A stretch of DNA of 39,932 bases from Desulfosporosinus sp. (GCA_003513495.1 DOPM01000050.1:1-39932); one strand, 5' to 3'. Numbered from the stretch's first letter, positions 25,527-34,530 are shown. The notes: generated by a model from the sequence alone, not told the origin. Translations and numbers: made by a program.

Positions 25527-26876
25527 ATGGCAAATACCAACAATGGAGTCGCACCAGTTGATGAAATGTTACCTCCCGGAAAACTTTTTGTGTACGGATT
25601 ACAGCACGTCCTCGCTATGTACGCTGGAGCGGTTGCAGTACCTTTGATTATTGCTGCAGCAGCAGGTTTAACGCCAGCACAAACCGCCTTTTTAATTAAC
25701 GCAGACTTATTTACCTGTGGTATTGCTACCTTACTCCAGACTTTAGGGATCTGGAAAATCGGAATTAAAATTCCAGTTATCCAAGGGGTAACCTTTGCAG
25801 CAGTAACGCCGATGGTCATTATGGCTCAGACTGGTGGCATGACCATGATCTTCGGGGCTGTTATTGTAGCTGGTATATTTACGTTTTTAGCTGCACCGTT
25901 CTTTAGTCGATTAATTCGCTTCTTTCCACCGATTGTTACGGGTACGATTATTACCATTATCGGTATTTCTCTCTTGCCGGTAGGTATAAAATGGGCCGGT
26001 GGCGGAGTGGGGAACCCTAATTTTGGCTCCTTAACATTTATTTTCATTGCCTTTGTTGTTCTCGTAAGCATTCTGGTGATCAACAAAATGTTCACTGGAT
26101 TTGTCTCTCATATCGCCGTACTGCTAGGTTTGGTTGTCGGTCTTATAGTAGCCATACCCTTCGGGCTTGTTGACTTTTCCGAAGTGGCTAAAGCAGATTG
26201 GATAGGTATCACAACACCGTTTTACTTTGGTTATCCCACCTTCGATATCGGCGCAATCATTGCCATGATTCTGGTTATGTTGGTCGTTATGGTTGAGTCC
26301 ACCGGAGATTTTCTGGCGATTGGTGAAATGGTCGGCAAAAAGATCGGTCAAGAGGAACTCACTGCAGGTCTAAGAGCGGACGGTTTAGCGACTGCACTCG
26401 GCGGTGTCTTTAATGCCTTCCCTTACACTGCATTCGCTCAAAACGTTGGTTTGGTTGGCTTAACAGGGGTAAAGAGTCGCTTCGTTGTCGCGATGTCAGG
26501 TTTGATCTTGGTAGTTTTGGGTTTGTTCCCTAAGATGGCTACAATCATTGCCTCATTGCCTACCGCAGTCCTTGGCGGAGCAGGAATCGCCATGTTCGGG
26601 ATCGTAGCTGCAAGTGGGATTAAGACTCTCGCTAAAGTTGATTTCGAACATAACCATAGAAACATTTTCATCGTTGCAATTAGTATCGGGATTGGTGTAA
26701 TCCCAGTCACGGTTCCAGATTTCTTCCAAAACTTCCCGGCTTGGAGTCAGACCATTATGCATAGTGGTATTACCTTAGGTTCAATCGCAGCTATCATTCT
26801 CAATGCTTTCTTTAATGGAAGCAGAGGTGCAGGAGATCTAGATGAACTCAAAGCGAACGCCGGTATTCGCGAGTAA
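25527..26876 (+). CDS. NCS2 urate/xanthine permease (UacT-like)
   Basis: 449 residues with about 14 hydrophobic segments, the NCS2 size. Signature segments: GLQHVLAMYAGAVAVPLII (TM1), DLFTCGIATLLQT, GVTFAAVTPM (TM3), VMVESTGDFLAIGEM (TM8, with the key Glu) and FNAFPYTAFAQNVGLVGLTGV ending in SR, the family signature. Overall it resembles E. coli UacT (YgfU), a proton-coupled urate transporter, more than uracil permease. AAGGAGG precedes ATG 25527. It has its own sigma-54 promoter and a terminator behind it. Urate versus xanthine specificity is inferred from context and similarity. Confidence 0.9.
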   Translation: MANTNNGVAPVDEMLPPGKLFVYGLQHVLAMYAGAVAVPLIIAAAAGLTPAQTAFLINADLFTCGIATLLQTLGIWKIGIKIPVIQGVTFAAVTPMVIMAQTGGMTMIFGAVIVAGIFTFLAAPFFSRLIRFFPPIVTGTIITIIGISLLPVGIKWAGGGVGNPNFGSLTFIFIAFVVLVSILVINKMFTGFVSHIAVLLGLVVGLIVAIPFGLVDFSEVAKADWIGITTPFYFGYPTFDIGAIIAMILVMLVVMVESTGDFLAIGEMVGKKIGQEELTAGLRADGLATALGGVFNAFPYTAFAQNVGLVGLTGVKSRFVVAMSGLILVVLGLFPKMATIIASLPTAVLGGAGIAMFGIVAASGIKTLAKVDFEHNHRNIFIVAISIGIGVIPVTVPDFFQNFPAWSQTIMHSGITLGSIAAIILNAFFNGSRGAGDLDELKANAGIRE

Positions 26877-26887
26877 TAGGCTTGGGT

Positions 26888-26915
26888 GGGAGAGAGATTC
26901 CTCTCTCCCCCTTTC
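26888..26915 (+). terminator. Terminator after the permease
   Basis: Perfect 9-bp stem GGGAGAGAG/CTCTCTCCC with an ATTC loop, followed by a pyrimidine-rich tail. Confidence 0.7.
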
Positions 26916-26972
26916 CCGTATTTGGTTTCTATAGTCTAGATAAATTTGGACACATTGAAGGGGATTTAAAAA

Positions 26973-28175
26973 ATGACTGTCGATTTATCCGTTGATTTTT
27001 GCGGAATAAAACATGAGAACCCCTTTATCCTAGCCCCTTCACCTAGTACGGATAATTTGGATCTATTGATTCAGGCCTTTGAAGCAGGTTGGGCAGGGGC
27101 GGTCTTAAAGACTGTAGCAGTTGATTCTAGAGTTGTTAGTCGAGTTTTCCCTATGGTTACTCGTGTGGAACAGGATGCTGCCTTTATTGGCCTTCAAAAT
27201 ATTGATCTTGTATCTGAACATACCGTCGAAACTGTCGAAAGAAATGTGCGAATTCTCAAAGAACGATTTCCGACGAAAATTGTTATTCCCAGTATCATGG
27301 CTTTCGCCAAGGAGGACTGGCAATCCTTAACTAAACGTTTTATTGCTGCAGGTGCAGACATTATTGAATGTAGTATATGGCATCCCCACGGAACCGAATG
27401 GACCCTGTGTACCAAAGTAGAGGAACCTGTAGGGACGGAGCAAATCGCCAGCTGGGTTAAGGAAGCAGCAGGAGATGTTCCCGTTATCATAAAACTATCG
27501 GCACTGGATTCTGACATAATAGCTACGGCTGTTGCGGTTGAGCGAAGCGGTGCAGACGGAGTAAGTGCTATCAATACCATAAAAAGTATTACCGGCGTAA
27601 ATTTAGATACCTTGATTCCTTATCCTAATATCGCTGGACTTTCAACCTATGGAGGACTTTCTGGACCCGCTCTGAAACCAATTGCTTTGCGTTGTACTGC
27701 TGAAATTGCCCAGAAAGTCGATCTTGATATTGCAGCTAGTGGTGGAATCACGACTTGGAAAGATGGTGCTGAATTTCTTCTTCTTGGGGCTAACACCTTG
27801 CAAATATGTACTGCTGTTTTGCGTTTTGGTTTAGGAATCATTGATGAATTTAAGCAGGGGTTAGAAGGCTGGATGAGGGAAAAGGGTTTCCAGAATTTAA
27901 CAGAAGTAATTGGTAAATCACTTCCGTATCTGGTTGAACATTCCCGACTTCCAAGAGGTATTCAAGTTGTTTCAACAATTCATAAAGAATTATGTAATGG
28001 CTGTGGAGTTTGCTTAAGTGCTTGTCGTGCAGGTGGACACCAGGCTATCATCTGGACAGATGGATTTCCTCAAGTTGAAGCAGACAAGTGCATCGGGTGT
28101 GGTATTTGTCGAGCTATGTGTTTTCTAAAAGCGATAACTTTAATCCGACCAAGCAGAGCTAAAGTGCATGTCTAA
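26973..28175 (+). CDS. PreA-like dihydropyrimidine/dihydroorotate dehydrogenase family flavoprotein
   Basis: 400 residues, close to PreA length. An FMN-binding TIM barrel covers about 1-320, with IAASGGITTWKDGAEFLLLG (about 250-270) and LQICTAVLRFG at the phosphate site. The C-terminal ferredoxin domain has two CxxCxxCxxxC sets (CNGCGVCLSAC about 343 and CIGCGICRAMC about 374). The family's catalytic motif N-x-S-C-P is replaced by CSIWHPHGTEW at about 133, with His where the acid Cys normally lies. No PreT partner is present; YgfK has a PreT/GltD-like flavin domain and could supply electrons. It probably reduces or oxidises a ring bond in a purine intermediate rather than uracil. Confidence 0.85.
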   Translation: MTVDLSVDFCGIKHENPFILAPSPSTDNLDLLIQAFEAGWAGAVLKTVAVDSRVVSRVFPMVTRVEQDAAFIGLQNIDLVSEHTVETVERNVRILKERFPTKIVIPSIMAFAKEDWQSLTKRFIAAGADIIECSIWHPHGTEWTLCTKVEEPVGTEQIASWVKEAAGDVPVIIKLSALDSDIIATAVAVERSGADGVSAINTIKSITGVNLDTLIPYPNIAGLSTYGGLSGPALKPIALRCTAEIAQKVDLDIAASGGITTWKDGAEFLLLGANTLQICTAVLRFGLGIIDEFKQGLEGWMREKGFQNLTEVIGKSLPYLVEHSRLPRGIQVVSTIHKELCNGCGVCLSACRAGGHQAIIWTDGFPQVEADKCIGCGICRAMCFLKAITLIRPSRAKVHV

Positions 28176-28251
28176 TGTGGGAAAAAGCTATGGTCGGATA
28201 TTCAAATAGCTAGTCATTAGCAGTGAAGTAAAAATAGAGAGGATGATAATT

Positions 28252-29580
28252 ATGCTTTTAATCGCTAATGGTATGGTCCTAACCCTTGGTAAAAGTAATC
28301 AAGTCATTCCCAATGGTGGAGTTCTGATCCAAGACAGCAAGATTCTTGAAGTTGGTACAACCCAAGATTTGAAACAACGATTTCCTGAGGCTGAGTTTAT
28401 CGATGCACGTGGAAAACTTATTATGCCGGGTATGATTAATACCCATATGCATCTTTACAGCACCTTTGCGCGAGGTATGGATGCCAAAAGTAAGCCTCCT
28501 AAAAACTTTGGAGATATTTTAGAGGGACTTTGGTGGAAACTTGATAAATTATTAACCCTTGATGACGTTTATTACAGTGGGCTGACTCCCTTGATTGAAT
28601 GCATCAAGACTGGAACGACAACGATTATAGATCATCATGCCAGTCCGATGGCGATTACCGGAAGTTTAGCTACTTTGGCTAAAGCGGCTAGAGAAATGGG
28701 CGTTCGTGCTGCTTTTTGTTACGAGGTCTCTGACCGAGATGGTGATGCCATTGCTCAAGAGGGAATTAAAGAGAATGTTGACTTTATTGCCGCATGTCAG
28801 GCTCAACCGGACCCCATGGTTGCAGGAATGTTTGGGCTCCATGCATCACTGACCTTATCCGATCAAACATTAACTAAGTGCAGTGAGGAAGCCAAACGCT
28901 TAGGAGCAGGATTTCACGTTCATGTTGCCGAAGGTAAAGAAGATTTAGAAGACAGTCTGTCGAAATATGGAATACGTGTAGTAGAACGATTGGAGAAGTT
29001 TGGAATCTTAGGACCGAAAACCATCGCAGTACACTGTGTACATATCGATGATCATGAGATTGAGCTTTTAAAAACTACGCAAACTCAAGTTGTCCATAAT
29101 CCAGAATCAAATATGGGAAATGCCGTGGGAGTTACCCCTGTACTAAAAATGCTTAGTGAAGGGGTAAAAGTTGGCCTTGGAACAGATGGTTATACTTGCG
29201 ATATGTTTGAAAGTGGTAAAGTTGCAAACGTACTTCATAAACATGCCACAGCTAATCCTAGTGTTGCTTGGGGCGAAGTGCCTCAAATGCTTTATGGTAA
29301 TAACCCTGAGATTGCCTCGGATTTGTTCGGCGGTAAATTTGGCGAATTGACAGAGGGTGCTTGGGGAGATGTGATAGTGGTTGATTATGTGCCTCCTACT
29401 CCTCTAGGTCCTGATAACTGGAGCGGACATCTTCTGTTTGGAGTCTCGGGACGTTCTGTAGAGACAACAGTTATTAATGGTCGAGTACGTATGCTTGATA
29501 GGAAACTCGTTGACATTGATGAAGAAGCCATTGGTGCTCGATCACGGGAGTTGGCGCAAGCACTTTGGAATAGAATTTGA
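28252..29580 (+). CDS. ssnA: Amidohydrolase SsnA
   Basis: 442 residues from ATG 28252, the same length as E. coli SsnA. This start leaves a normal gap after AGAGAGG; the in-frame ATG at 28243 is too close. Metal-dependent amidohydrolase motifs: NTHMHLY (H-x-H, about 60-66), IIDHHASP, FHVHVAEG, VHCVHIDDHEI and GLGTDGYTCDM with the catalytic Asp. LWWKLDKLLT..DDVYYSG is specific to SsnA. The family probably hydrolyses a C-N bond of a purine or ring-opened intermediate; the substrate is not certain. It is followed 11 nt later by the threonine-synthase-like gene, so the two are co-transcribed. Confidence 0.92.
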   Translation: MLLIANGMVLTLGKSNQVIPNGGVLIQDSKILEVGTTQDLKQRFPEAEFIDARGKLIMPGMINTHMHLYSTFARGMDAKSKPPKNFGDILEGLWWKLDKLLTLDDVYYSGLTPLIECIKTGTTTIIDHHASPMAITGSLATLAKAAREMGVRAAFCYEVSDRDGDAIAQEGIKENVDFIAACQAQPDPMVAGMFGLHASLTLSDQTLTKCSEEAKRLGAGFHVHVAEGKEDLEDSLSKYGIRVVERLEKFGILGPKTIAVHCVHIDDHEIELLKTTQTQVVHNPESNMGNAVGVTPVLKMLSEGVKVGLGTDGYTCDMFESGKVANVLHKHATANPSVAWGEVPQMLYGNNPEIASDLFGGKFGELTEGAWGDVIVVDYVPPTPLGPDNWSGHLLFGVSGRSVETTVINGRVRMLDRKLVDIDEEAIGARSRELAQALWNRI

Positions 29581-29591
29581 GGTGAAATTTA

Positions 29592-30833
29592 ATGAAGAAC
29601 GTGTTAGGACTCCGCTGTGTTGATTGTGGAAAGCAAGTCCCTGCCGTGCCTGGAACCTATACTTGTCCTACTTGCGGGAAAAAGGGCGGCATCATGGATG
29701 TCGAATACGATTACAAAGTCATCAATCAACTGACATCACGTGAGCAATTAAGCCAGTCCAAAGACTATTCGATTTTTCGTTACATGCCTTTTCTGCCAAT
29801 TTACCCAGATTCTGCTCGGCCCCATCTAAGGGTAGGCTGGAGCCCTCTTTATAAACCAGAGGGTTTAGGGAAGAGTCTGGGAATGAGTAACCTGTATGTT
29901 AAGGATGATGGACAGAATCCGACGGCCTCCCTGAAAGACCGAGCTTCGATTATTGCTGTTATTAAAGCAGTAGAGGAAAAAGCTCCGACGGTTGCTGCTT
30001 CTTCTACAGGTAATGCAGCTTCATCTTTGGCAGGCAGCGCCGCCGCTATGGGTATTAAGTCCGTTATTTTTGTCCCGAGCCGTGCTCCGCAAGGGAAGAT
30101 CGCTCAGTTACTGATCTTCGGTGCCACAGTAATTAGTGTTCAGGGGTCTTATGAAGATACCTTTAGACTTTCTGCAGAGGCGATCGATCGCTTTGGATGG
30201 TATAATAGAAACGCCGCGATTAATCCGTACCTAGTTGAAGGTAAGAAGACAGTCGCCTTGGAGATCGCTGAGCAATTAAATTGGGAAGTCCCTGATTGGG
30301 TTGTGCTTTCCGTAGGAGATGGGTGCACCATAGCAGGGGTCTGGAAAGGATTTAAGGACCTTTACAATGCCGGGTGGATCGATCGCCTGCCTAAAATCGC
30401 AGGAGTTCAGTCTACAGGATGTTGTCCACTCGTTGATGCCTTCTTAGAAGATCGTCCTTGGGTTCCTAAGGAAGAGAATACAATTGCCGATAGTATCGCT
30501 GTTGGTGTGCCGCGTAATCCTGATAAGGCTTTAAATGCAGTTCGCCAGTCGGGCGGCACTATGGTTGCTGTGTCTGATGAAGCTATTTTAGAGGCCATGC
30601 GCGAACTGGGCAGAACCAGCGGCATTTTCGGGGAACCAGCGGGTGTGACGGGGACTGCCGGACTTAAGGTTTTGTTGGAAAAAGGGGTTATCGGGGCCGA
30701 CGAAAAAGTGGTTTCGATAGTTACCGGTAATGGTCTGAAAGATGTTGCAAACGCAATTAAAGCCGTAGGTGAGCCCATTAAAGTCGAACCTTCGTTGAAC
30801 GAACTTCTGGTGAAGCTGGAAGGCAAGATCTGA
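29592..30833 (+). CDS. Threonine synthase-like PLP enzyme with N-terminal zinc ribbon
   Basis: 413 residues. An N-terminal zinc ribbon (Cys 9, 12, 25, 28) precedes a fold-type II PLP domain with DGQNPTASLKDRAS, whose Lys at about 115 should bind PLP. It also has ASSTGNAASSLAGSAA (phosphate loop), SVGDGCTIAGVWKG and TGIFGEPAGVTGTAGL. This is threonine synthase-like, but the position directly after ssnA and among purine genes suggests beta-elimination or replacement on an amino acid from ring breakdown (for example a diaminopropionate derivative) rather than threonine synthesis. GAGGTG is 7 nt before ATG 29592. Housekeeping ThrC activity cannot be excluded. Confidence 0.82.
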   Translation: MKNVLGLRCVDCGKQVPAVPGTYTCPTCGKKGGIMDVEYDYKVINQLTSREQLSQSKDYSIFRYMPFLPIYPDSARPHLRVGWSPLYKPEGLGKSLGMSNLYVKDDGQNPTASLKDRASIIAVIKAVEEKAPTVAASSTGNAASSLAGSAAAMGIKSVIFVPSRAPQGKIAQLLIFGATVISVQGSYEDTFRLSAEAIDRFGWYNRNAAINPYLVEGKKTVALEIAEQLNWEVPDWVVLSVGDGCTIAGVWKGFKDLYNAGWIDRLPKIAGVQSTGCCPLVDAFLEDRPWVPKEENTIADSIAVGVPRNPDKALNAVRQSGGTMVAVSDEAILEAMRELGRTSGIFGEPAGVTGTAGLKVLLEKGVIGADEKVVSIVTGNGLKDVANAIKAVGEPIKVEPSLNELLVKLEGKI

Positions 30834-31017
30834 TCGATGCACGATGTGCGAGGTAAGATGCGTTGTTACGAGGCAGGATAAGTAGAGTTGACCCGTTAGA
30901 CAAGGCATTGAATGTGAGTTTTGTTGCGTAAAGCAAGAGGATGAGGAGCGAAAAAGAAGTTTTGAATTCGGACTTCGAAATCGAGCTCCGAGCCTCGAAA
31001 TATAGGGAGGTTTATTA
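30834..31017. other. 184-bp gap with short GC-rich repeats
   Basis: No gene. It contains several short TCGA/CGAG-rich words (for example near 30974-31000, TCGAAATCGAGCTCCGAGC) that can form small hairpins. The ribosome site GGGAGG belongs to the next gene. Confidence 0.5.
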
Positions 31018-32499
31018 ATGAAAAGTCTCATCGATTTAACAATTAATGAAGAGCAACTTAAGAAGACAGTTCAGAGTGTTAAAGAAAAAGACATTGTTAT
31101 CCCTACTCTTGCCCAGATGAAAGATCCTAATAAAATACCAGCTTCTGTCAAAGAAAAGTTAAAAAAGACAGGTTTATGGGACGTCGATCCTATTAATTTA
31201 TTTAGAATATCCTGGAAAAACCAGCCGGTTAAGGAAGGCGGTTTATTCAATCCGTTGCCAAACTATGTTGAAATCCCTCCCGAGATTTCTGGTGTAAAAG
31301 CTAGGATTTTTGCAATGTCAGGAAAGTATTTCCCAACGGGAGCTCATAAGGTTGGTGCAAGTTTTGCTTGTTTAGTCCCTCGTTTAGTGAGTGGACAATT
31401 TGATCCTAAATTTCATGAAGCTGTTTGGCCCTCAACGGGTAACTACTGTCGTGGTGGAGCTTATAATTCCGCTCTACTAGGATGTAAGTCGATTGCTATT
31501 TTGCCAGAGAATATGAGTAAAGAGCGTTTTGAGTGGCTAAAAACCGTTGCAGGAGAGGTTATTGCAACCCCTGGCAGCGAAAGTAATGTTAAGGAAATCT
31601 ACGATAAGACCTGGGAACTCCGAAGAACTCGTGATAATGTTGTAATCTTTAATCAGTTTGGTGAGCTTGGCAATCATTTATGGCATTATGAAGTTACTGG
31701 TAACGCTATGCATGATATTATCAAAGCGGAAATTGGCTCGAAGGGCAAGTTCGCTGGGGTTTGCTTAACCTCAGGTTCTGCTGGAACCCTTGGTAGCGGA
31801 GATTTCTTAAAAGATCAATATCCAAATGCCAAAATTGCTGTTGGGGAGGCATTACAATGCCCAACCCTGCTTAATAATGGTTTTGGTGAACATAGAATTG
31901 AAGGGATCGGAGACAAACATATCCCTTGGGTTCACAATGTCAAGAATACGGATATGGTGATTGCCATTGATGACAATGACAGCTTGGGAATGTTCCGTCT
32001 CTTTAATGAGCCAGCTGGACAGGAATATTTAAGAGAACAAGGAGTTTCTGAAGAGGTTATTTCGAAGCTTTCATGGGTTGGAATCTCCGGTGCAGCAAAT
32101 ATTCTATCCTGTATTAAATTTGCTAAGTATTATGAGCTAACCGAAAATGATATTGTTATGACAGTCCTTACTGACTCTGCTGAAATGTATCAATCAAGAT
32201 TGCGTGAGATGGAAGAGGAAAGAGGAAACAAATATAGCGCTCTTAATGCTGCCGTTGATCATCACAAAAATGTTTTAGGCATTAGAACAGACACCATGGA
32301 AGAGTTAACTTACCTAACCAGAAAGCGTATCCATAACCTGAAGTACTATACTTGGATTGAGCAACAAGAGTATGATGTCAATGATCTGAATGCACAATGG
32401 TACGATTATGACGAATACTGGGGTAAGCTCCATCAAATGGGTCCAGAACTAGATCGCTTAATTGACGAGTTTAATGCAAGAACCGGCGTCACAGTATAA
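31018..32499 (+). CDS. Fold-type II PLP-dependent enzyme of unknown specificity
   Basis: 493 residues. FPTGAHKVGASFA places the PLP lysine at about 111. STGNYCRGGAYNSALLGCK and TSGSAGTLGSGDFL are the substrate-carboxylate and phosphate-binding loops of the tryptophan-synthase-beta superfamily. The enzyme is longer than cysteine synthases, with an N-terminal extension of about 90 residues and a C-terminal part rich in Tyr, Trp and Asp (YTWIEQQEYDVNDLNAQWYD). I recognise it only as a PLP enzyme that accompanies YgeX/YgeY/SsnA-type clusters. It is probably a lyase or synthase acting on an amino acid from purine degradation. Good ribosome site GGGAGG upstream. Confidence 0.8.
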   Translation: MKSLIDLTINEEQLKKTVQSVKEKDIVIPTLAQMKDPNKIPASVKEKLKKTGLWDVDPINLFRISWKNQPVKEGGLFNPLPNYVEIPPEISGVKARIFAMSGKYFPTGAHKVGASFACLVPRLVSGQFDPKFHEAVWPSTGNYCRGGAYNSALLGCKSIAILPENMSKERFEWLKTVAGEVIATPGSESNVKEIYDKTWELRRTRDNVVIFNQFGELGNHLWHYEVTGNAMHDIIKAEIGSKGKFAGVCLTSGSAGTLGSGDFLKDQYPNAKIAVGEALQCPTLLNNGFGEHRIEGIGDKHIPWVHNVKNTDMVIAIDDNDSLGMFRLFNEPAGQEYLREQGVSEEVISKLSWVGISGAANILSCIKFAKYYELTENDIVMTVLTDSAEMYQSRLREMEEERGNKYSALNAAVDHHKNVLGIRTDTMEELTYLTRKRIHNLKYYTWIEQQEYDVNDLNAQWYDYDEYWGKLHQMGPELDRLIDEFNARTGVTV

Positions 32500-32503
32500 A
32501 ACG

Positions 32504-32531
32504 TGACAGGGGGACGGTCCTTTTTGACACA
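32504..32531 (+). repeat. Dispersed repeat, copy 1
   Basis: Core CAGGGGGACGGTCCTTTTTG, followed by ACACAC. It begins 4 nt after the stop of the preceding PLP gene. Two other copies occur at 34023 (direct) and 34765 (inverted). Confidence 0.85.
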
Positions 32532-32584
32532 CTTATTATAACAGTGACAATTATTTTGATCATTCAATAATGAATTATGAAGTT

Positions 32585-32625
32585 AGAGGCAGCGGTTCTT
32601 GCGCAGGAACCACTGCCTCTTTTTA
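32585..32625 (+). terminator. Strong terminator before the deaminase gene
   Basis: A 15-bp stem (32585-32599 with 32606-32620; one C/A mismatch, one G-T pair) and a T5 tail. It sits inside an open frame that continues into the next gene, showing that the true start is downstream at 32643. Confidence 0.9.
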
Positions 32626-32642
32626 AAGAAAGGGGTACTTCT

Positions 32643-34025
32643 ATGTCGATTTTGATAAAAAATGCCTCCTATATTCTAACCTTCGATGATCATGACAAAA
32701 TACTAGAGAATTCTGATCTGCTAATCGAAGGTAATAAAATTATTGCAGTAGGACAAAATTTGAATCCAACCTCAAGTGATAAGACTCAAATTATCGATGC
32801 TAAAGGAATGGTAGTGCTCCCGGGTTTGGTAAATACACATCATCATCTCTATCAGACTCTTTTTCGTGGGCTGCCAGAGGTACAGGGAATGCCGCTGTTT
32901 TATTGGCTTGTTAACCTTTATGAATTTTGGCGCCATATCATCCCGGACGCAGTCTATTATGGGGCCATGGTTGGTTTTAGTGAGCTTCTGCGTACTGGGT
33001 GTACGTTAACAACCGATCATCACTATGTATTCCCGAGAGGGCAAGCTAGTAACTTTATTGACACACAAATTACAGCGGCCCGGGAGATTGGTATTCGCTT
33101 TCATGCCACACGTGGTTCTATGTCCCTAGGCAAAAGTGAGGGAGGGTTACCCCCTGATGAGGTGGTTCAAGACGCAGAGACCATTCTTAAAGATTCTCAG
33201 CGACTGATTGAGGCGTATCACGATCCTGCTCCTTTTGCTATGACTCGCCTAGCGCTCGCTCCCTGTTCCCCATTCTCAGTAAGCCTTGATTTAATGCGAC
33301 AGTCGCAAATCTTGGCCAGAGAAAAAGGGGTTATGCTGCATACGCATTTGGCAGAGACTCTTGACGAAGAAACGTTTTGTTTAGAACGGTACGGACGTCG
33401 CCCTGTTGAATTAATGGAAGATGTGGGCTGGATAGGACCGGACGTCTGGTTTGCTCATGCCATTCATCTTAGTGAACGAGAAATTGCTCTACTGGCTGAG
33501 AGTGGATCTGGAGTCGCGCACTGTCCAAGCTCTAACATGAAACTTGGAAGTGGGATTTGCCCGACATCCGATTTGGTTAAAGCGGGTGCTAAACTAGGAA
33601 TTGCGGTTGACGGAAGTGCGAGTAATGATGGTTCGAATATGTGGGAAGAGGTCCGCAGAGCTTACTTGCTGAACCATCTGCGTTACAAAGATGAAGGTCT
33701 TTCAGCTTACCAGACTTTAAAATGTGCCACGCGCGGTGGCGCGGATGTCCTTGGTCGTCCTGATACTGGACGTTTGGAAGCAGGCAAAGCCGCAGACGTT
33801 ATTTTAATTGACCTGCAAGATGTCGCCTATGCAGGATCTCACGATCCCTTAGTTTCAATCGTTTGCTGCGGAAATCATAGTTTTGTCGATACCACTATTG
33901 TCAACGGAAGGGTAGTCGTTCAGAAGGGACAACTCCTTACTCAGGATACCGAGGAGATTCGAAAAAAGGCACATCAAGTCGCGAGCGAAATCGTTCAAAA
34001 GGAGCGAGGCTTGAAGAAAGCATGA
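32643..34025 (+). CDS. 8-oxoguanine deaminase-like amidohydrolase
   Basis: 460 residues from ATG 32643, with AAAGGGG upstream. Amidohydrolase metal site: NTHHHLYQTLFRG (H-x-H, about 67-69), MLHTHLAETLDEE, VWFAHAIHLS, then VAHCPSSNMKLGSGICP and GIAVDGSASNDGSNMW with the catalytic Asp. The last two motifs and RGGADVLGRPDTGRLE follow 8-oxoguanine/hydroxyatrazine-type deaminases (AtzB-TrzN branch). It would convert 8-oxoguanine or guanine-like purines to urate or xanthine, feeding the pathway. The stop codon TGA lies within a dispersed repeat copy, and a terminator isolates the gene on its 5' side. Confidence 0.87.
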   Translation: MSILIKNASYILTFDDHDKILENSDLLIEGNKIIAVGQNLNPTSSDKTQIIDAKGMVVLPGLVNTHHHLYQTLFRGLPEVQGMPLFYWLVNLYEFWRHIIPDAVYYGAMVGFSELLRTGCTLTTDHHYVFPRGQASNFIDTQITAAREIGIRFHATRGSMSLGKSEGGLPPDEVVQDAETILKDSQRLIEAYHDPAPFAMTRLALAPCSPFSVSLDLMRQSQILAREKGVMLHTHLAETLDEETFCLERYGRRPVELMEDVGWIGPDVWFAHAIHLSEREIALLAESGSGVAHCPSSNMKLGSGICPTSDLVKAGAKLGIAVDGSASNDGSNMWEEVRRAYLLNHLRYKDEGLSAYQTLKCATRGGADVLGRPDTGRLEAGKAADVILIDLQDVAYAGSHDPLVSIVCCGNHSFVDTTIVNGRVVVQKGQLLTQDTEEIRKKAHQVASEIVQKERGLKKA

Positions 34026-34050
34026 CAGGGGACGGTCCTTTTTGTCCCCA
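34023..34050 (+). repeat. Dispersed repeat, copy 2
   Basis: CAGGGGACGGTCCTTTTTGT followed by CCCCA, a close match to copy 1 with one G fewer and a different 3' end. Its first bases form the deaminase stop codon. Confidence 0.85.
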
Positions 34051-34182
34051 ACAGTAGTCAAGCGATTTTTTATCGAAGATAATGATGACGAGTTATTAAT
34101 TAGGAGGTATTGCAGACTTATTAAGTATAAATCGGGAGAGAGGGTCGGTAGCCGGCATTAAAAAGTCGTTAGTTGATTGTTG

Positions 34183-34227
34183 AAAAGCAGCTCACCAGAT
34201 ACTAAGGAATCTAGTGAGCTGCTTTTT
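34183..34227. terminator. 18-bp bidirectional terminator
   Basis: Arms 34183-34200 and 34209-34226 pair with one mismatch around an 8-nt loop, with A4 at one end and T-run at the other. It ends the minus-strand gene at 34228 and any read-through from the deaminase gene. Confidence 0.88.
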
Positions 34228-34530
34228 CTAAATGGAAGGTCTCCTGAATGGTATAATCTTACCTTTTTTCTTACCAGGATCGGGTGATGGTGCACTGCTG
34301 CACGATTGACAGCCTCCGCTACAACCTGTTTTGTTGCCAATAAAAATTTTACGCCAAGACACTTGCCATTTATCTTCGATTTGGGCTATCCGTGTTTCTA
34401 CTTCATACTGAGGGCCACTTTGTTGATTTAATAACCTTGCTTCGGTTGTAGAGACTATATTTGCAGTTTTTATGGCTTGTTTTTCAGAACCATAGAGAGT
34501 CGGAATTTTTACCCATTCCTCTAAATCCAA
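34228..34530 (-). CDS. Small cysteine-motif protein, unknown function
   Basis: 100 residues from TTG 34530; TAAGGAAG lies 7 nt upstream on the minus strand. An N-terminal hydrophilic domain (LEEWVKIPTLYGSEKQAIKT, then ...EVETRIAQIEDKWQVSW) is followed by NKTGCSGGCQSCSSAPSPDP, a CxxxCxxC cluster close to a Pro/Lys tail. The Cys set could bind iron-sulfur, zinc or selenium species. It is the only minus-strand protein gene in the purine cluster and lies between the deaminase and ygeX, ending at a bidirectional terminator. I do not recognise the family. Confidence 0.7.
   Translation of the reverse strand: MDLEEWVKIPTLYGSEKQAIKTANIVSTTEARLLNQQSGPQYEVETRIAQIEDKWQVSWRKIFIGNKTGCSGGCQSCSSAPSPDPGKKKGKIIPFRRPSI

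Noticed and set aside
32577..32642. Longer N-terminus for the deaminase
   Set aside because: That stretch is a strong terminator hairpin; ATG 32643 has a proper ribosome site.
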